Part shown: positions 44,181 to 56,224 of the stretch, piece after piece
How the letters are laid out: the number at the start of each line of letters is the position of its first letter
Position numbering within the stretch: the first letter of the stretch is position 1
NCBI GenBank assembly: GCA_905221605.1
Contig: CAJNDS010002192.1
Location: 263,501-327,500, forward strand
Direction: 5' to 3'
Length of the DNA: 64,000 bases
Origin: Symbiodinium natans
Taxonomy: Eukaryota; Sar; Dinophyceae; Suessiales; Symbiodiniaceae
The notes under the pieces: generated by a model
What the model saw: only the letters and a program-made list of their open reading frames with translations
What the model was told of the DNA's origin: nothing
Database searches by the model: none
Program-made: the position numbers and the translations under genes

Positions 44181-44230
44181 GTGGAAGTTTCGGAGGCAGA
44201 CTGCTACTTTCATCCATGCTCAGTATCGTT
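44181..44230 (+). CDS. Candidate exon
   Basis: CCACACAG precedes VEVSEADCYFHPCSVS plus two bases, donor GTGTAA. Phase 0 in agrees with 42872-42969. Confidence 0.4.
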
Positions 44231-45109
44231 GTGTAAAGCCAATCCCTGTTTGAACCTTCCGGTGAATTAGCCCCACAAAAGAGTAAGTACAGCTCTTCCA
44301 GTGCCATCCGCGCCTCCCTAAACACCACGGCGACCAGGCTTAGTGGTCGTAACAACTTTGAAAAGATACGGCTAAAGGTAAGCAGAACTTGTCCTTCCTC
44401 TTTGTCAGTGTGTCAGCCCTTAGATCAGCTCTTCAATGCACAGCTCCCTAAGATTCTGAGGGCTGAAGCCACCTAAGCCGCTTGGGTCTAAAGTGGGCTT
44501 TCGGGCTTTATGGCTTAGGCATCTGTTGCAGTTTGTGCAGTTTTTGGATGTGTCGGGTTTGTAGGATCCTGCAGATTCCAGCCCTCAACCCTAAATCCTT
44601 GCCTGCCTTGTGCGAGCGTGAGCCGATTCAAGAATGAGATGTAGGCTCCAGGTGAGAGGTGTGTCTATGTGTGTGCGTGTTACAGGAGCTGTGAAGGGTG
44701 CAATCACAGAAACACCCACTGCTTTGCGCCCCTTGTACGATCTGGCGTGACCAGGGGCGTTTGCATGTGCATGTGTGACGCAACTTGCTGCAGAAGGCGA
44801 GTGATAAGCTTGCTCCAAATCTTCGTAACTAGCTTGTAGTGGGAGCTGTCGGTCGAGCAATGTCTGGACTCTCGCACTTACACACATGCTTTTTCGGGCC
44901 CAGCTTTGGTCTATCCGAGTTGACCTTTCCACGAATCTTGCAAACTCTTCTTGCAACCTATGTCCTTCTGGTGAAAACGCTCGCGCCAAAAACTTCTTGA
45001 ATCAACGTCTACATGCTGCGGCAATCTGTGCGTAGGCTTCCCGCTGAAGCCTCACTCAATGTGCCCAATAGCTCGAACCCCTACTAAAAATCACCACCAC
45101 CACTGTTGC

Positions 45110-45176
45110 TTCTGCTGCTGCTGCTGCTGCTGCTGCCGCTGCTGCTTTTGCTGCTGCTGCTGCTGCAGCACTATTC
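45110..45176 (+). repeat. CTG trinucleotide repeat
   Basis: About 20 CTG units with CCG and TTG interruptions. Confidence 0.9.
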
Positions 45177-45964
45177 CTGCTCGCTAACTAGTGCAGTTCA
45201 GGGCCTCAGGTCGTAAGCCAATCAGGCCGCGCCAGCATGTAGTCAAGCCCGGAAGCCTTGCCTCTTTTTGTTGTGTTCGCGGATGAAGGCTTTCATGGCG
45301 CCGATGCACCAACAGTGGTAGCGCAATTGTTGCGGATGATCCTTGCCGCAAACTTCTCAACGCCAACAAACTAAACCCCAAGGCCTAGGCCCTGAGGTCT
45401 TTGTTTGTTGGGTTTGCGGCGCCAGCCTTTGAAGTTTGAGGGCATCTGGTGTTGAAGCGTTGTGGATGATGGATTGGAAGACCAGTTCCGGGATACAGCT
45501 TTGCCAGCTCAGGAGTTTCAGGGTTTGGGGAACCCTGAACCACTCCTGTGAGGGATTAAGCAACTCTGAACTTGGATTTCTTTCGCGGGTGGTGTGGTAG
45601 TCTTGCTTTCTGAAACTCAACTCTCTAGCACTCTGAACTTAACCGTGAATGTCCAAGCAGCGGAAAGCCAACACATCAAACCTCAAGCCTTGCACCCAAA
45701 CCTGCGTTCCGAAAGATGTTTGCACCTCCTACGCCCTAAACTTGGCCAAGCGTTGCGTGCTGCAGATGCAGACCCAGTGGAGCACACTCCCCCGAACCGG
45801 CAGCAATGTGGGGTCCCCAGAGCGAGTTGAGGGTTTCAAGAGAGCAGCGCACGCTGGGTTGGGGCTTAAGGCCAGTCTGACCACTGCGGGGTCTTCCCCA
45901 AAACCCAAACACGATGAGGCTAAGAATTCAAGGGTTCGGTGCTTTTGGAGTCCTCTCAGCCGAC

Positions 45965-46198
45965 CCTAAACCCCTAAACCCTAAACCCCAAACCCCAAAC
46001 CCTAAACCCTAAACCCTAAACCCTAAGCCCTAATCCCTAAGCCCTAAGCCCTGAGCCCTGAGCCCTGAGCCCTGAGCCCTAAGCCCTAAACCCTAAACCC
46101 TAAACCCTAAACCGTAAACCCTAAATCCTAACCCCTAAGCCCTAAACCCTAAACCCCAAACCCTAAGCCGTAAACCCTAAACCCTAAACCCTAAACCT
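45965..46198 (-). repeat. CCCTAAA array with variant blocks
   Basis: About 33 heptamers. CCCTAAA flanks internal blocks of CCCTAAG and CCCTGAG, showing local spread of variants. Confidence 0.95.
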
Positions 46199-46362
46199 TG
46201 CCGGAAGCTTCTTGGCTTGGGCCTCAGGGCTGGAAGGAGGATTGGTGGGTGCACTACTGGTCCCTGTGTTTGCGGCTTCGAGGAACCAGTGCCGTCTCGC
46301 CTGTGCGCTTCGGCGTCTGTGCGGATTGGTGAGATCACAGCTGCTTGCACAGGGTCAGTCAG

Positions 46363-46507
46363 GGGCCTCGAACTGTTGCCGGAGGGCAGCCGATGACGTT
46401 TACGGAGGCTCCCGGAGAAGGCTGCGGGGAAGGCAACGCGTGCCGCCAAACCCTTCAGGGTAATGTGCAGAATGGTGCCCTTGCCAGGCCCGCCAAAGCT
46501 TTGGTTG
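46363..46507 (+). CDS. Candidate exon
   Basis: GGTCAGTCAG precedes GPRTVAGGQPMTFTEAPGEG, then CGEGNACRQTLQGNVQNGAL and ARPAKALV, donor GTAGAG. Forty-eight codons, but two other frames are partly open. Confidence 0.45.
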
Positions 46508-46974
46508 GTAGAGATGAGAGTGTAAGGTTACGGGATTAAGGTTTAGGGTTTAAAATCAATGTTTGCGAGGTGTCGGGCCTTCCCTTGCCCAGTGGTGGGG
46601 CTAGAGGGGGCCAAGCCATGGCTGGGGTGTGGGGGGGGGGGGGGCGGGGCAGGTGGGAAACGGAAACCTGGATCATGTATTACCATGTCTACTGACATTA
46701 AGCTGATGCTGTTGATGCGCCAGGCCGGCGAGAATCGAGGGACAAAGCCCTGCAACAGAACGGGCCGCCAATTTTACGCCCAACATCGTTGCGTCCGGCA
46801 GCATGTCCCCTTCCCAAGCACCAAAAGATCTTGACGGTTTCCCCGCCTCGTGGCCACAAGGCCCTGAACACCTTGAGCCCCACAGGGCCAAAAGGGCGCA
46901 ACAACTCCTAGCCGAGGGGGCCCTAGAAGCGTCGAAGTGCTGCCAACCCGAAACTTTTTCCTACACCCGCTCAG

Positions 46975-47094
46975 GTGCAAGTGGGCCTCCCTCCGGCGAC
47001 CATGCCAATGGTCCGCGTGCGCCCAAGGAGGGAACCACCAAAGTCCTCGATCTTGAAGCGCTCTGCAAAGCTCAAAGAGGATTCTGCAATCTGA
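46975..47094 (+). CDS. Candidate terminal exon
   Basis: CCCGCTCAG precedes VQVGLPPATMPMVRVRPRRE, then PPKSSILKRSAKLKEDSAI and TGA (47092-47094). The basic tail followed by a stop reads as a protein C-terminus. A GTCCGC donor at 47011 could shorten it if the gene continues to 47825. Confidence 0.55.
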   Translation: MQVGLPPATMPMVRVRPRREPPKSSILKRSAKLKEDSAI

Positions 47095-47824
47095 GAAGTT
47101 AACCAAGTACATGTCAGGGTTACCTTCCTGGTTCATGTACTGTCAGATGAATACCTGTGGACCTCGAACATGCCTTGAGATTTTTGCAGGGTTGATGCAG
47201 GGTTGAGGATTTCCGGTTGGTACTGTGAATGGTTTCAAGGTTCCTGCCTGCTGGGATAGCTCATAGTTTTCGGGTCGGAGGCCTGGATTTGGGGCTCGTC
47301 AATTTGAGAGAACCTGCAGTACCTTGCAGCCCACAGGGTAGCGAAGGTCGAAACCCTCAGCCCTTGGCCCAAAGCCTCTGAAGGATTACGGCTTCGGACT
47401 CAGAAACCAGAATAGCTTGAAACGACCAACTGGCCTGCTGAGGCTGATTTGGAGGCCCGTCTCCCGGGGCTGCTGGGAAAAGAAGATCAAACCCCATCCA
47501 CCCAAAGGCCTCCAAAAGGCCCGTGCTCTTGCACCTCCAATCCTGCTGAGGGGACAACTTGGTTTGACAGGTCTTGTGGGGTCATGAAGGGTCTTTCCGG
47601 TTGTTAAAAAGAGTTGGGGTCTGAGAGGTTGTCGGTTAAGGCTCTTGGGGGTTTATTGTAGGCTGCATGAGGCACATGACGGCACATGACATGTTGGAGC
47701 ATGATGTGCAGTCGATAAAAAGTGTATGCAAGGTTTTTTTTGCAAAATGAGAGCTGCTCCATGCCCAGGTTTTTTGGTACTCAGAAGCTTGCAAGGATCT
47801 CACGAGCGCTCTCTGTTTTCACAG

Positions 47825-47905
47825 GTGCTAAGTGTCGGGGGCTCTGTGGGGGCTTGGCAAATCTCGCAGCTGCCTAGTGTGCGCAGGGTCCCCGGGACGC
47901 TGAAG
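47825..47905 (+). CDS. Candidate exon with GC donor
   Basis: GTTTTCACAG precedes VLSVGGSVGAWQISQLPSVR then RVPGTLK (27 codons), donor GCAAAG. The last coding island before the satellite block. Confidence 0.55.
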
Positions 47906-48395
47906 GCAAAGCCGCGTAGATTTAGTTTAGGACGGACCTCCAGCGGGCCAAAAGCATCGCGGAGTGCACACCCAGGAATCAAGTTAAGTGTTACTTTAAA
48001 CCCTGAACCTAAACCCTCTAAAGCCTCAGAGTGTCTCACAGCCTCAAGCCTTGGCGCACGCGAATCGGTGTGTCTCTCCGGGTGTGGGCCTGGACCTAAT
48101 TCGTGTGTTGCATGCACGCAGCCTCCCACTTCGGCAAGCCAGTTCAGAGTTTTTCGGGATGAAAAAAAAGGTCATAAACAGACCCGAGCCTGGCCTGAAC
48201 CCTAAACCTTGCTGTAGCTTTATCGCTGATGGATTCAGGGTGTTGCGCGGCCAGCTTGCCATGTTAAAGAACTCAGCGGCTAAGAAGCCCTGCGGGTTCG
48301 TAGAGGTCTACGAACTCAGACTAGCGCAACGAGGCGAAATGCGTGCCGGATCGACCCCACGGGCCTTGTAAGCCATTCACAGCACAAAACCCTTG

Positions 48396-48723
48396 CTAAA
48401 CCCTAAACCCTAAACCCTAAACCCTAAACCCTAAACCCTAAACCCTAAACCCTAAACCCTAAACCCTAAACCCTAAACCCTAAACCCTAAACCCTAAACC
48501 CTAAACCCTTACCCTAAACCCTAAACCCTAAACCCTAAACCCTAAACCCTAAACCCTAAACCCTAAACCCTAAACCCTAAACCCTAAACCCTAAACCCTA
48601 AACCCTAAACCCTAAACCCTAAACCCTAAACCCTAAACCCTAAACCCTAAACCCTGAACCCTGAACCCTGAACCCTGAACCCTGAACCCTAAACCCTAAA
48701 CCCTAAACCCTAAACCCTAAACC
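48396..48723 (-). repeat. Long interstitial CCCTAAA telomeric array
   Basis: About 46 nearly perfect heptamers, with one CCCTTA slip near 48510 and six CCCTGAA variants at 48652-48690. It is flanked on both sides by ordinary sequence, so it is not the present chromosome end in this assembly. It marks the border between the gene tract and the satellite block. Confidence 0.97.
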
Positions 48724-49295
48724 GTGAACACCAATTCCTAAACCCGTGCTAGCCCTACAGTCCCACTCAAGCCTGAGTTCTCTTGGGCTTGGGTGGCCGA
48801 AGCCTCCAGCCCACGAACCCTGAAAGCCCCAAACAGCCGAAGATCTGAACCTGAACACCCTGGTCTTCACTCACCATCTGGAAATATAGGGGTCGGAATA
48901 ACTACTAATCGTATTCCCTTATGGTCTCTTTATAGTTATACTATAGTAACCCCCCAAAGCCCTATTCGAAACTATTCAGGTCCTTATACTTAAGGTCACC
49001 GACGTTCTTTCACACCCTGAACCTTCCTAATCCCTGGCATGCGGACCAAAGAAAGTCGGAATCAACAGAGCAGCTATAGGCGAACACCATAATTCAGACA
49101 GAGAGACAGACATAGAAAACAGAAAGAACAGAACCAGAGGCGGAAACACAGAAAGAACGAACGAAGCAAATAACGACCGACAGAAATCAATACATGAGCA
49201 CAGAAGTACACAACCAACGAACGCACGAATTAAATCAAGATCGCCAGAAGTTTCGGCTTCAAAAATCCTCGCGCTATCCTTAAAACCCAGTTGCA

Positions 49296-49342
49296 AGGAT
49301 ATATATATATATATATGTATGTATATACATATATATATATAT
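49296..49342. repeat. (AT)n palindrome
   Basis: ATATATATATGTATGTATATACATATATAT can fold on itself. Other AT runs lie at 49865-49890, 61881-61900 and 62926-62950. Confidence 0.9.
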
Positions 49343-49483
49343 AGTTGGAGTGCTGGGAAGGGGCGCATTGCTACTGTTTCGAATGCCACGTCAGCAAGTT
49401 TTGAGTTGAGGGCTAGGGTTTCGGGCAGCACGGGTTTTGGTGGTGTTTTGCCAACGGCTGCAACCGATTTCGAGTGACCCAAA

Positions 49484-49690
49484 TCTACGGCGTCAACGAC
49501 GTCAACGGCTTCAACGGCTTCAACAGCATTAAGTGCTTCAACGGCAGCAACGGCGTCAATGGCAGCAACAGCGTCAACGCCATCAACGGTGTCAACGGCG
49601 TCATTGGAATCCACGGACCATGAACGGCTTCACGGCATCAGCGGCTTTTCAAATCCACGACGTCAGCGGCTGCAACGGTGTCCGCCCCAA
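49484..49690 (+). repeat. GGCNTCAAC minisatellite, locus 2
   Basis: Same 9-bp family as 38490-38870, including shared ATCCACG and CACGACGTCA blocks. Antisense frames give a false Ala/Val/Asp-rich protein. Confidence 0.8.
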
Positions 49691-50149
49691 ACTTACAGAC
49701 TGCCTGTGGATGTCTTGTGCACTTGGGCTCCGGGGCATGACTCCGGGCATGACTCCGGGCATCATAAACCTTTTGCCCTCCCATAGACAAATCCACGCAC
49801 CCAACCCAAACATAAATATAAAGATGAATAACTATAGAAATCAATATAGAAAAGACAAAAAATATGTATATATATATATATATATATATGAGCCCGCCGC
49901 CTTTAGGGTCTATTTAGCTTTGGGTTTTTCTTATTGCTTCAAAAGAGCGAATATAAATATCGTAATACAAAAATACATATTTACACCTACATATGGCACG
50001 CAAATCTCATGCCCAGCGGTTCTAGGCCTAGCCGCACGCCATTACGAACTGCGAATTTCTGGTTGTTCTTATTTTCATTTGTTTCTCTTTGCTATCTGTG
50101 TATGCGTGTTCTTTTTTCAGCCTGCGTGAAAAAGTCGCTGTTTGGCTGC

Positions 50150-53100
50150 GGCAGAAGGGAAAGAGAAGTGAGAGAGGAGAGACAACAAGGAGGCCATTTT
50201 AATTTTCTGGAAGGGTATTGATTGAAAAGAAGAGAAGAGACAAGAAACAAGGAGACGGATGGCACTCTTCTTTATCTATCATCTCTCCCTTCCTTGCCTC
50301 TCCCGTTTCCCTCTATAATTCAAAAGACAAGACCATTCTTGCTCTTCGCAGATCAGAGGAGAGATCAAAAGGAATGCAATTTTAATTGGAAGAGCAATGA
50401 AAAGAATGGAAGAGAAATGAAGACAGGAGAGGGAGGTGCAAAATCAGGCTAAGAGAAGATGGTGCTCGTTTTCATCTTTCTTCTCTTGCTCTTTTCCTTT
50501 TCAAATAAACAACAAAAGGAAGAACAATGAACATGCAAAAGAACCCGTTTTCTTTTTCCATGTGGGAACAAGGAAAGAACAGAGGCGATAAGGCGAGAGG
50601 AGGGATTTGCTGAAGCATGGGGAGGGTCTACGGACAAGGAGCCAACCCCGCTCACTTTCCCCATCCATTGAAACAGGAAAAGAAAGGAACAGGGCCTCCA
50701 TTCCCCTCTTGTTCTTCCTTTCTTGTGTTTTTGTCACATCAAGGGGAACAGGAGAAGAGAAGGGAGAGAGAAGGAGAGAGGAGAGACAAAAAGGATTGCG
50801 TACTGGGAAGAGCAAAGAAAAGAATAGAAGAGAGATGAATAAAGGAGAGGGAGAGACAAAATAAGGCGCAGAGAAGATGGCACTCTTCTTTATCTATCCT
50901 CTCCCCCTTATCTCTCCCTGCCCTCTTTCTTTTCGAAATAAGAAAACAAAAAGGAAGAACTATGAGAAGGAGAAGGGGACGGAAAGGAACAGAAGGGATA
51001 GGCCGATAGGAGGGGGTATGGCAAGGTCCACGCGCAAGGAGTCACCCTCTGCTTACCCTTCCACTGCCTTATCATACAAGTTCCTTTCTTGCGCTGTATC
51101 AGTTGAAAGGAAACAGAAGGAGAGAAGGGAAAGGGAAGTGAGAGAGGAGAGATGACAAGGATGGCATTTTCTGGAAGCGCAACTGTACCGGAATGTGGCC
51201 ACAATAAGCAGGCCAGGGAGACTCAGGCGGGGCAACTGTAGCGGAATGTGGCCACAACAAGCAGGCCAGGGAGGCTCAGGCGGGGCAAGTCTCTCCCTAA
51301 TTAGAAAAAAACCAATCTTGCTCTTCGCAAATAGATAAGTGCCCTTCTTCCTCTTCAGGAAATCGCCTTTCCCTTATTTTGCTTTCTGAAGCGAATAAGA
51401 AAAAGAACAGATAAGAAGAGAGGACAGGGAATGACTAGGTAAAGAGAGGAGCTCTTCAATTTTGCATTACTTTTCCTTCTTGGGGGGTCCTTTTTTCTCC
51501 CTTGAAGATGCAGGAACTCTCAAAAGGAACACCCGTTCCATCGCCCATTTACTCTTCCCTTCCTTATCTCCTATGCTTTTTTCCTTAGTCATTGCAACAG
51601 GAGAAGACAGGAAAAGGGCCTCCATTCCCCTCTTGTTCTTCCTTTCTTGTGTTTTTGTCATATAAAGGGGAACAGGAGAAGAGAAGGGAAAGAGAAGGAG
51701 AGAGGAGCGATGAAAGGAACACAATTTTAATGGGAAGAGCCAAGAAAAGAATGGAAGAGAGATGAATAAAGGAGAAGGAGAGACAAAACAAGTTGCAAAG
51801 AAGATGGCGCTCTTCTTAATCCATCCCCTCTCCCTTTTCTCTCCCTTCCCTTTTTCTTTTCGAAATAAGAAAAACTAAGCAGGAAGAATTATGAAAAGGA
51901 GAAGGGTAAGGAAAAGAGCAGAAGAGATAGGCCGAAAAGAGTGATATGATGAAGTATGGCAAGGTCCACACGCAAGGAGTCACCCTCTGCTTACCCTCCC
52001 ACTGCCCTTATCATACAAGTTCCCTTCTTGTGGTTTATCAGCTAAACGGAAACAGAAGGAGAGAAGGGAAAGAGAAGTGAGAGAGGAGAGACAACAAGGA
52101 TGCCATGTTAATTTTCTGGAAGGGTATTGAAAAGAAGAGAAAAGACAAGAAACAAGGGGACGGATGGCACTCTTCTGTATCTATCATCCTTGTCTTTCCC
52201 TTTTCCCTCTATAATTAGAAAAACAGGCGCCCTCTCTCGTCTTCAGGAACCCGTTCACTTTTTCCGTTTGGGAACAAGGAAAAGAACAGAGGCGATAGGG
52301 CGAGAGGAAGAATTTGCTGAAGCATGGGGAGGGTCTACGGGCAAGTAGCCAACCCCGCTCACTTGCCCCATCCATTGTGAAAAGAACAGGGCCTCCATTC
52401 CCCTCTTGTTCTTCCTTTCTTGCGTTTTTGTCATTTAAGGGGGAACAGCAGAAGAGAAGGGAAAGAGAAGGAGAGAGGAGCGATGAAAGGAACACAATTT
52501 TAATGGGAAGAGCCAAGAAAAGAATAGAAGAGAGATGAATAAAGGAGAGGGAAAGACAAAACAAGGCGCAAAGAAGATGGCACTCTTCTTTATCTATCCT
52601 CTCTCCCTTATCTCTGCAAGGAATAGAACAGACAGGAAGCAAGGAGACGGAGTGACAAAACTTGTCGCAAAGCTTTATATATCTCCCTTGTCTCTCCCTA
52701 ATTAGAAAAAACCAATCTTGCTATTCACAGATAGATAGGTGCCCTTCTTCCTCTTCAGGAAATCGCCTTTCCCTTATTTTGCTTGTTGAAGCGACTAAGA
52801 AGAACAACAGATAAGAAGAGAGGACAGGGAATGACTAGGTAAAGAGAGGAGCTCTTCAATTTTCCTCCCTATCTCTTATGTTACTTTTCCTCCTTGGGGG
52901 ATGTCCTTTTTTCTCCCTTGAAGATGCAGAAAACTCTCAAAAGAAACGCCCGTTCCATCGCCCATTTACTCTTCAATTCGCTTCCTTATCTCCTATGCTC
53001 TTTTCCTTATTCATTGCAACAGGAGAAGACAGGAAAAGGGCCTCCATTCCCCTCTTGTTCTTCCTTTCTTGTGTGTTTGTCATATAAAGGGGAACAGGAG

Positions 53101-55025
53101 AAGAGAAGGGAAAGAGAAGGGGAGAGGAGCGATGAAAGGAACACAATTTTAATGGGAAGAGCCAAGAAAAGAATGGAAGAGAGATGAATAAAGGAGAAGG
53201 AGAGACAAAACAAGTTGCAAAGAAGATGGCGCTCTTCTTAATCCATCCCCTCTCCCTTATCTCTCCCTTCCCTTTTTCTTTTCGAAATAAGAAAAACTAA
53301 GCAGGAAGAATTATGAAAAGGAGAAGGGTAAGGAAAAGAGCAGAAGAGATAGGCCGAAAAGAGTGATATGATGAAGTATGGCAAGGTCCACACTCAAGGA
53401 GTCACCCTCTGCTTACCCTCCCACTGCCTTTATCATACAAGTTCCTTTATTGTGGTTTAACAGCTAAACGGAAATAGAAGGAGAGAAGGGAAAGAGAAGT
53501 GAGAGAGGAGAGACAACAAGGATGCCATTTTAATTTTCTGGAAGGGTATTGAAAAGAAGAGAAAAGACAAGAAACAAGGAGACGGATCGCACTCTTCTTT
53601 ATCTATCATCCTTGTCTTTCCCTTTTCCCTCTATAATTAGAAAAACAGGCGCCCTCTCTCGTCTTCAGGAACCCGTTCACTTTTTCCGTTTGGGAACAAG
53701 GAAAAGAACAGAGAGGCGATAGGGCGAGAGGAAGAATATGCTGAAGCATGGGGAGGGTCTACGGGCAAGGAGCCAACCCCGCTCACTTGCCCCATCCATT
53801 GTGAAAAGAACAGGGCCTCCTTCCCCTCTTGTTCTTCCTTTCTTGCGTTTTTGTCATTTAAGGGGGAACAGCAGAAGAGAAGGGAAAGAGAAGGAGCGAG
53901 GAGAGATAACAATAACACCATATTAATGGGAAGAGCCAAGAAAAGAATAGAAGAGAGATGAATAAAGGAGAGGGAGAGACAAAACAAGGCGCAAAGAAGA
54001 TGGCACTCTTCTTTATCTATCCTCTCTCCCTTATCTCTGCAAGGAATAGAACAGACAGGAAGCAAGGAGACGGAGTGACAAAACTTGTCGCAAAGCTTTA
54101 TATATCTCCCTTGTCTCTCCCTAATGAGAAAAAACCAATCTTGCTATTCACAGATAGATAGGTGCCCTTCTTCCTCTTCAGGAAATCGCCTTTCCCTTAT
54201 TTTGCTTTTTGAAGCGACTAAGAAAAACAACAGATAAGAAGAGAGGACAGGGAATGACTAGGTAAAGAGAGGAGTTCTTCAATTTTCCTCCCTATCTCTT
54301 ATGTTACTTTTCCTTCTTGGGGGATGTCTTTTTTCTCCCTTGAAGATGCAGAAAACTCTCAAAAGGAACACCCGTTCCAGTTCCATCGCCCATTTACTCT
54401 TCAATTCCCTTCCTTATCTCCTATGCTCTTTTCCTTATTCATTGCAACAGGAGAAGACAGGAAAAGGGCCTCCATTCCCCTCTTGTTCTTCCTTTCTTGT
54501 GTTTTTTGTCATATAAAGGGGAACAGCAGAAGAGAAGGGAAAGAGAAGGAGAGAGGAGCGATGAAAGGAACACAATTTTAATGGGAAGAGCCAAGAAAAG
54601 AATAGAAGAGAGATGAATAAAGGAGAGGGAGAGACAAAACAAGGCGCAAAGAAGATGGCACTCTTCTTTATCTATCCTCTCTCCCTGATCTCTGCAAGGA
54701 AAAGAACAGACAGGAAGCAAGGAGACGGAGTGACAAAACTTGTCGCAAAGCTTTATATATCTCCCTTGTCTCTCCCTAATTCGAAAAAGCCAATCTTGCT
54801 ATTCACAGATAGGTACAGTACCCTTCCTCCTCTTCAGGAAATCGCCTTTCCCTTATTTTGCGTTTTGAAGCGACTAAGAAAAACAACAGATAAGAAGAGA
54901 TGACAGGGAATGACTAAGTAAAGAGAGGATCTCTTCAATGTCCCTCCCTTTTTCTTATGTTACTTTTCCTTCTTGGGGGGTCCTTTTTTCTCCCTTGAAG
55001 ATGCAGAAAACGATCAAAAAGGACA
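50150..55025 (+). repeat. Purine-skewed satellite with 1.42-kb higher-order period
   Basis: AG-rich and CT-rich blocks alternate. The marker CCATTCCCCTCTTGTTCTTC recurs near 50698, 51622, 52395, 53044, 53818 and 54474, i.e. sub-units of about 770 and 650 bp pairing into about 1.42 kb. A second marker (GACAGGGAATGACTA at 51424, 52825, 54247, 54903) and a third (GCATGGGGAGGGTCTACGG at about 50613, 52321, 53745) confirm this. Frames of 60-150 codons on both strands repeat between units and are not considered genes. Confidence 0.9.
51179..51286 (+). repeat. 53-bp GC-rich tandem duplication inside the purine array
   Basis: GCAACTGTA(C/G)CGGAATGTGG through GGCCAGGGAG(A/G)CTCAGGCGGG is present twice in tandem. 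Absent from the other units of the array. Confidence 0.85.
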
Positions 55026-55359
55026 CCCGTTCCATCGCCCATATATAGGGAGACAGAGAAATCATGAGCATCAGCTGGGTTTGCTGCACCACTCAAAACT
55101 TCTCAAGTGACCTAGGCACACTCTGCGCCTATACGAGTACATTACAAGTACAAGTGCAAGTACAAGCCTTCGTTTTTGAGGTAGAGGGCACGAAAGGTGG
55201 AGGAGGGCTGGGGGGGGTGGGGTAAAAGAATTATGTAGAGCTACTTATAAGGTTTATACAGTTTATGAAGTGGGCTCTTTTTTCTCCTTTGGCTAATTTT
55301 GGGCAACATTTGCCCTTTGGGCCCAATTTGGCCCCAAAAAAACGGCCCCAAAGGGCCCA

Positions 55360-55925
55360 ACAATGGGAAACGTGCGGCTGGATTTGGCCAAATTTTGCCG
55401 GACAGTCTGCGGGCAAAATTTGGCCAAATCGGGCTGCTCGTCGTACGCGATGAGAAATGCGCGGCTCGATTTGGCCAAATTTTGCCAAGCAGCCTCCGGG
55501 CAAAATTTGGCCAAATCGGGCTGCTCTTCGTAGGCGATGAAAAAGGCGCGGCTCGATTTGGCCAAATTTTGCCGGGCAGCTTTCGGGCAAAATTTGGCCA
55601 AATCGGGCTGCTCTTCGTAGGCGATGAGAAAGGCGCGGCTCGATTTGGCCAAATTTTGCCGGGCAGCTTCCGGGCAAAATTTGGCCAAATCGGGCTGCTC
55701 TTCGTAGGCGATGAGAAAGGCGCGGCTCGATTTGGCCAAATTTTGCCGAGCAGCTTTCGGGCAAAATTTGGTCAAATCGGGCTGCTCTTCGTAGGCGATG
55801 AGAAATGCGTGGCTCGATTTGGCCAAATTTTGCCAAGCAGCCTCCGGGCAAAATTTGGCCAAATCGGGCAGCTCTTCGTATGCGATGAGAAATGCGCGGC
55901 TCGATTTGGCCAAATTTTGCCCGGA
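55360..55925 (+). repeat. 86-bp inverted-repeat satellite
   Basis: About 6.5 units of 86-87 bp. Each carries CGATTTGGCCAAATTTTGCC and its reverse complement about 25 bp away, so every unit is a potential cruciform. The period is near 29 codons, so long frames (about 200 residues with GQILP and AKFGQI repeats) stay open on both strands; these are artefacts. Confidence 0.92.
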
Positions 55926-56224
55926 GCTTCCCCCCCTCCCAAGAATTAAATAGTGATTAATTTAAGTACGACGGGGAGGTTTCGGATTGAAATTATTTAA
56001 ATTATTTAATTCTTAGGGGGCGGGGAGGGTGGTTCCCCCCCCTTTTCGGATTTCAACTATTTAAACTATATAATGTATTTACATTATTTGAATTGTTTAA
56101 ATTGTTTAAATTACATGATGTAAATCATTTAATCAAAGCTTTATATATCTCCCTTGTCTCTCCCTAATTAGAAATACCAATCTTGCTATTCACAGATAGG
56201 TGCACTTCTCATGCTTTTTTGTGT

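Noticed and set aside
49027-49614. 195-codon minus-strand frame rich in Ala, Val and Asp
   Set aside because: It is the antisense of the GGCNTCAAC minisatellite followed by an (AT)n run; the apparent hydrophobic IYIY segment is the microsatellite.
50150-54903. Repeated 60-150 codon frames with FFIYPLSLI-type peptides
   Set aside because: Copies recur with the satellite period, on both strands, without starts or conserved domains.
55231-55949. Two- and three-frame ORFs of about 206-216 codons with GQILP/AKFGQI repeats
   Set aside because: They arise because the 86-87 bp satellite period is close to a multiple of three and lacks stops; both strands are open equally.
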